This document shows positions 61,117-64,000 of a DNA stretch of 64,000 nt, piece after piece. Origin of the DNA: RYN-133 sp963708645 (GTDB lineage Bacteria > Actinomycetota > Actinomycetes > Mycobacteriales > Jatrophihabitantaceae). Location of the stretch: the NCBI GenBank assembly GCA_963708645.1, contig CAVPTA010000008.1, forward strand, positions 124,001 through 188,000, written 5' to 3'. The notes beneath the pieces were generated by a model. The model searched no databases and was not told where the DNA came from. It worked only from the letters and a program-made list of their open reading frames with translations. The position numbers and the translations under genes were made by a program. How positions within the stretch are numbered: the stretch's first letter is position 1; each line of letters begins with the position of its first letter.

Positions 61117-61776
61117 GTGGCTACGCGCGTGTTGCTCGCAGAAGACAACGTCTTGCTGCGCCAAGGCCTCGAACGGCTGCTCGAGCACCAGGACGAAATC
61201 GATCTCGTCGGGGTCGCAGGCACCCTGCCCGAGCTGCTCGAGGGAGTGCGCGTCAACCGTCCGGACGTCGTCGTGAGCGACATCCGCATGCCACCGACGA
61301 ACACCGACGAAGGCATCTCCGCCGCAGCCACCCTGTCCGAACAAGATCCCGACATCGGCGTCGTGTTGTTGAGTCAGCATGTCGAAGCCGACTATGCAGT
61401 GCGCTTCCTCTCGCAAGGCTCGGCACGGCGCGCCTACCTGCTCAAGGAACGCGTCGGTGACGCCCGCGAGCTGGTCAACGCGATCACGACCGTCGCCGAG
61501 GGCGGGTCGGTGATCGACCCGATGGTCGTCGAACAACTCGTCCAGGCTCGCGCCGCCCGGCCGGACACCGCGCTCGACCGGCTCAGCCCTCGTGAGCGTG
61601 AGGTGCTCGAGCAGATGGCGCTGGGCAAGAACAATGCGGCAATCGCTGCCGCGCTGTTCCTCACCGAACGCGCCGTCGAGAAGCACACCAACGCGATCTT
61701 CGGCAAGCTCGGCTTCGCCGAGGAGCCCGACCTCAATCGGCGGGTCGCGGCCGTCCTGATGTTTCTGCAGAAGTAA
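61117..61776 (+). CDS. LuxR/NarL family response regulator
   Basis: 219 residues from a GTG. The receiver domain (residues 4-120) has the acidic pair AED near residue 10, phospho-acceptor Asp55 in VVVSDIRMPP, and Lys109 in YLLKERVGD. The LuxR helix-turn-helix is at about 155-215 (LSPREREVLEQMALGKNNAAIAAALFLTERAVEKHTNAIFGKLG). Divergent from the ABC transporter/histidine-kinase operon; the 174-nt intergenic region between them is the likely shared control region. Probably regulates that operon. Confidence 0.93.
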   Translation: MATRVLLAEDNVLLRQGLERLLEHQDEIDLVGVAGTLPELLEGVRVNRPDVVVSDIRMPPTNTDEGISAAATLSEQDPDIGVVLLSQHVEADYAVRFLSQGSARRAYLLKERVGDARELVNAITTVAEGGSVIDPMVVEQLVQARAARPDTALDRLSPREREVLEQMALGKNNAAIAAALFLTERAVEKHTNAIFGKLGFAEEPDLNRRVAAVLMFLQK

Positions 61777-61801
61777 TGATCAAGAAATAGTGACTGCAAA
61801 A

Positions 61802-62194
61802 ATGGCAAACCCGTTCCCCCCGCCGGCAACGCACACCCTGCGCGTTGTCGTAGTCGACGACCAACTGCCCTTCCGCATCGCGTTGCGCCGGGTGCTGCAG
61901 CGCGCGTCCGGCGTCGACGTGATCGCCGAGGGCGCCGACGGCGCCGAAGCGATCGAGCTCGTCGAGAAGCTGCAGCCCGATGTCGTCGTCCTCGACGTCC
62001 GCATGCCTGGCACGGACGGCCCGACCGCGGCGCGCGTCATCGCGCAACGATGGCCCGACGTGACGGTCGTCCTGTGTTCCGGGCACGCCCGCGACGATTT
62101 GCCCGACGACCTCGCCGCGCCTTACATCCCGAAGGAACTGCTCACTGCCGAGGTGCTGCAGCGCGCCGTTCGGGAGCACTCGTCAGGCAACTGA
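61802..62194 (+). CDS. Receiver-only response regulator
   Basis: 130 residues containing just a CheY-like receiver domain. VVVVDDQLPFRIALRRVL has the acidic pair, VVVLDVRMPGTDGP the phospho-acceptor Asp (residue 65), and YIPKELLT the conserved Lys. No output domain. I chose the ATG at 61802; a GTG at 61790 would add four residues. Follows the LuxR regulator by 25 nt, so it may divert phosphate from the same kinase or serve as a phosphate sink (inference). Its 3' end meets the APC gene. Confidence 0.85.
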   Translation: MANPFPPPATHTLRVVVVDDQLPFRIALRRVLQRASGVDVIAEGADGAEAIELVEKLQPDVVVLDVRMPGTDGPTAARVIAQRWPDVTVVLCSGHARDDLPDDLAAPYIPKELLTAEVLQRAVREHSSGN

Positions 62195-63408
62195 CCCGGC
62201 GTCTCGGCACCGGCGACGCCGTCACTGTCGGACTCGGCGCCATGCTCGGCGCGGGGGTGTTCGCCGCGCTCGCACCCGCAGCACGCGTCGCCGGCTCCGG
62301 GCTGTTGCTGTCGCTCGCGGCGGCGGGCCTGGTCGCCTTCTGCAACGCCACATCCTCGGCCCGATTGGCGGCCCTTTACCCCGAGTCGGGCGGGACGTAT
62401 GTGTACGGACGGCGACGGCTCGGCCCGTTCTGGGGGTTTCTCGCAGGCTGGGCGTTCGTCGTCGGCAAGACCGCGAGCTGCGCGGCGATCGCGCTGACCT
62501 TCGCCGCGTACGCCGCGCCCGGTCACGAACGACTCGCTGCGGCGCTCGCCGTCATCGCGCTGACAGCCCTGGGGTACTTCGGTGTGCAGAAGTCGGCGGT
62601 GGCGACACGCATCATCGTCGCGGTCGTCCTCGCCGTCCTCGCCGTCGTTGTCGTTGCCGGGGTCACCGGCGGGACGGCCGACGTCGCGAATCTGCGGCCA
62701 TTCCCCGGCGGTTCTTGGTACGGCGTCCTGCAGGCGGGCGGTCTGCTGTTCTTCGCATTCGCCGGCTACGCGCGCATCGCCACGCTCGGCGAAGAGGTGC
62801 GCGAGCCGACCCGCACGATCCCGCGGGCTGTGGCGATAGCGCTGGCGATAACCCTCGTTACCTACGTGCTCGTCGACGGAGCGGCCCTGCTCGCGGTCGG
62901 CGCCGACGCGCTCGGTTCCAGCGCTGCTCCGTTGCGCGACGTGGTGGCCGCCGGCAGCCTGCATGCGTTGGCACCGATCGTGCGGGTCGGCGCGGCCGTT
63001 GCGGCGCTCGGCTCACTGCTCGCGATGCTGCTGGGGGTCTCGCGCACGACGCTCGCGATGGCACGCGACCGGTTCTTCCCGGCCGCCCTCGCGAGCATCG
63101 ACTCCGAGCGAGGTGTGCCCGCACGCGCCGAGCTGGCAGTGGGTCTCGCCGTGCTCGTGCTCGTCGTGTCGACGGATCTGCGCGGGGCGATCGGGTTCTC
63201 GTCGTTCGGGGTGCTGTGCTACTACGCGATCGCCAACGCGAGTGCGTGGACGCTCAGCGCGTCCGAACGCCGGCCACCACGGTGGATTCCGATCGTCGGA
63301 GTCGTCGGCTGCGCCGTGCTCGCCGCGGCACTGCCCTGGCAGGCGGTGTCAGCTGGCGCGGGCGTTCTCGTCCTGGGTGCCGTGCTCTACCCGTGGCTGC
63401 GGCGCTGA
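62191..63408 (+). CDS. APC superfamily amino acid permease
   Basis: About 405 residues and 11-12 membrane helices. GDAVTVGLGAMLGAGVFAAL is the conserved helix-1 unwound region, and SSARLAALYPESGGTYVYGRRRLGPFWGFLAGWAFVVGKTASCAAIAL follows the APC pattern. GYARIATLGEEVREPTRTIPRAV is the conserved loop after helix 6. Homology begins at LTRRLGTGDAV, but no ATG, GTG or TTG sits there. Possible starts are an ATG at 62050 inside the receiver gene, an ATG at 62242 that cuts into helix 1, or a CTG near 62191. Substrate unknown. Confidence 0.85.
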   Translation: MTRRLGTGDAVTVGLGAMLGAGVFAALAPAARVAGSGLLLSLAAAGLVAFCNATSSARLAALYPESGGTYVYGRRRLGPFWGFLAGWAFVVGKTASCAAIALTFAAYAAPGHERLAAALAVIALTALGYFGVQKSAVATRIIVAVVLAVLAVVVVAGVTGGTADVANLRPFPGGSWYGVLQAGGLLFFAFAGYARIATLGEEVREPTRTIPRAVAIALAITLVTYVLVDGAALLAVGADALGSSAAPLRDVVAAGSLHALAPIVRVGAAVAALGSLLAMLLGVSRTTLAMARDRFFPAALASIDSERGVPARAELAVGLAVLVLVVSTDLRGAIGFSSFGVLCYYAIANASAWTLSASERRPPRWIPIVGVVGCAVLAAALPWQAVSAGAGVLVLGAVLYPWLRR

Positions 63409-64000
63409 CGACGCAAGAACTGGGACAACCTCGTCGACCGGATGCAACGGCGTCGGTGCAACGATCGTGCCCGGCCAGTGCGAGTCGCGCAGCAGCGTCT
63501 TCGCATCGTTGATCGGAACTGCCCTCGACCACAGGAACCCTTGTCCGATCGTGCAGTTGGCCGAGGCGAGCCAGACCGCCTGGTCACTCTGCTCGATACC
63601 TTCGGCAACGGTGGTGAGGTGCATCGCGGAACTCATCGCGAGGATCGCGTGCGTCACCGACGCGTCCTGCTCGTCGAGCGTGACCCGATCGACGAAGGAC
63701 TTGTCGACCTTGAGGACGTCGACCGGCAACTTCGACAGGTAGGACAGCGAACTGTAACCGGTGCCGAAGTCATCGACGGCGACCCGAACACCACGCTCGC
63801 GGAGCTCGGCGAGCCGCGGCACGATCCGAGGCAGATCACGCATCAACGTCGACTCCGTGATCTCGAGGCATAGCCGGTCCGGCGCCAGTCCGGAGCTCTC
63901 CAACGCTTCGAACACGGTGTCGACGAAGTCGTCGCGGCCGAGTTGCTCGACAGCCACGTTGACCGACATCGTCGGACGGTTGTGCTCGTCCTGCAACGCC
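63349..64000 (-). CDS. EAL-domain protein (cyclic di-GMP phosphodiesterase-like), C-terminal part
   Basis: Only the C-terminal ~217 residues are in the window; the start lies beyond position 64000. LCLEITESTLMRDLP, VAVDDFGTGYSSLSYLSKLPVDVLKVDKSFVDRV and TVAEGIEQSDQAVWL contain the catalytic Glu, DDFGTGYSS loop 6 region and metal ligands of active EAL phosphodiesterases. The EAL sequence itself is outside the window. It probably hydrolyses cyclic di-GMP, with sensory or GGDEF domains expected upstream. The stop lies 60 nt inside the 3' end of the convergent APC gene. Confidence 0.9.
   Translation of the reverse strand, partial: ALQDEHNRPTMSVNVAVEQLGRDDFVDTVFEALESSGLAPDRLCLEITESTLMRDLPRIVPRLAELRERGVRVAVDDFGTGYSSLSYLSKLPVDVLKVDKSFVDRVTLDEQDASVTHAILAMSSAMHLTTVAEGIEQSDQAVWLASANCTIGQGFLWSRAVPINDAKTLLRDSHWPGTIVAPTPLHPVDEVVPVLASSAPQPRVEHGTQDENARAS

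Overview
The window is GC-rich chromosomal DNA with almost no non-coding space. It carries actinobacterial hallmarks: ergothioneine genes, a serine hydroxymethyltransferase of the long actinobacterial form, acVLRF1, TIGR03089, ImuA'/ImuB mutasome genes with mycobacterial-type SOS boxes, a 13E12-type HNH element, and ECF41 and ECF42 sigma factors. It most resembles an environmental, non-pathogenic actinomycete, possibly near Frankineae/Jatrophihabitans. That placement is inference. No rRNA, tRNA, CRISPR array, prophage or transposase was seen.

Layout. 1-4.6 kb: cell-envelope block (SpoIID-like protein cut by the window edge, two LytR-CpsA-Psr proteins, a TIGR03089 protein). 4.6-11.1 kb: HAD phosphatase, dienelactone hydrolase, GNAT, ergothioneine genes egtB-egtD, PhzF, acyl-CoA dehydrogenase. 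11.1-13.0 kb: ECF41 sigma factor with its epimerase partner and a matching promoter. 13-17.3 kb: glyA, a membrane protein, an amidohydrolase and a broken MFS transporter. 17.3-20.2 kb: a DUF1800-DUF1501 export pair. 20.2-26.3 kb: sugar-phosphate genes (gndA-type, gndB-type, pgi) around a CASTOR/POLLUX-like channel. 26.3-30.6 kb: acVLRF1 and an ABC exporter whose ATPase is fused to an extracellular peptidase-like hydrolase. 30.6-33 kb: purE-purK-GtrA. 33-38 kb: a MocR regulator divergent from mmsA and a class III aminotransferase (probable beta-alanine or related amine catabolism). 38-39 kb: HxlR regulator and azoreductase. 39-43 kb: secreted protease, imuA', and an ECF42-DGPF operon. 43-54 kb: DUF3052, a secreted beta-helix protein, HrpA helicase, small enzymes and imuB. 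54-55.7 kb: palindromic repeats and a degraded 13E12 element. 56-64 kb: an ABC transporter/histidine kinase operon divergent from a LuxR response regulator, then a receiver-only regulator, an APC permease and the end of an EAL-domain protein.

Two features stand out. First, ten genes, including pgi, are interrupted by twelve apparent single-base insertions, always +1. This looks like insertion-biased sequence error, so those genes are annotated as single genes with a frameshift. Second, several regulatory signals match the regulator encoded beside them: an ECF41-type promoter, an ECF42-type promoter, two SOS boxes, and palindromes next to MocR and HxlR. There are also short dispersed repeats: a 70-bp nested palindrome with a relative 15 kb away, a four-copy ~32-bp tandem array, and a duplicated 27-mer between purK and purE. 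No stretch above 300 bases lacks a gene. No wholly new defence or biosynthetic system was recognised.
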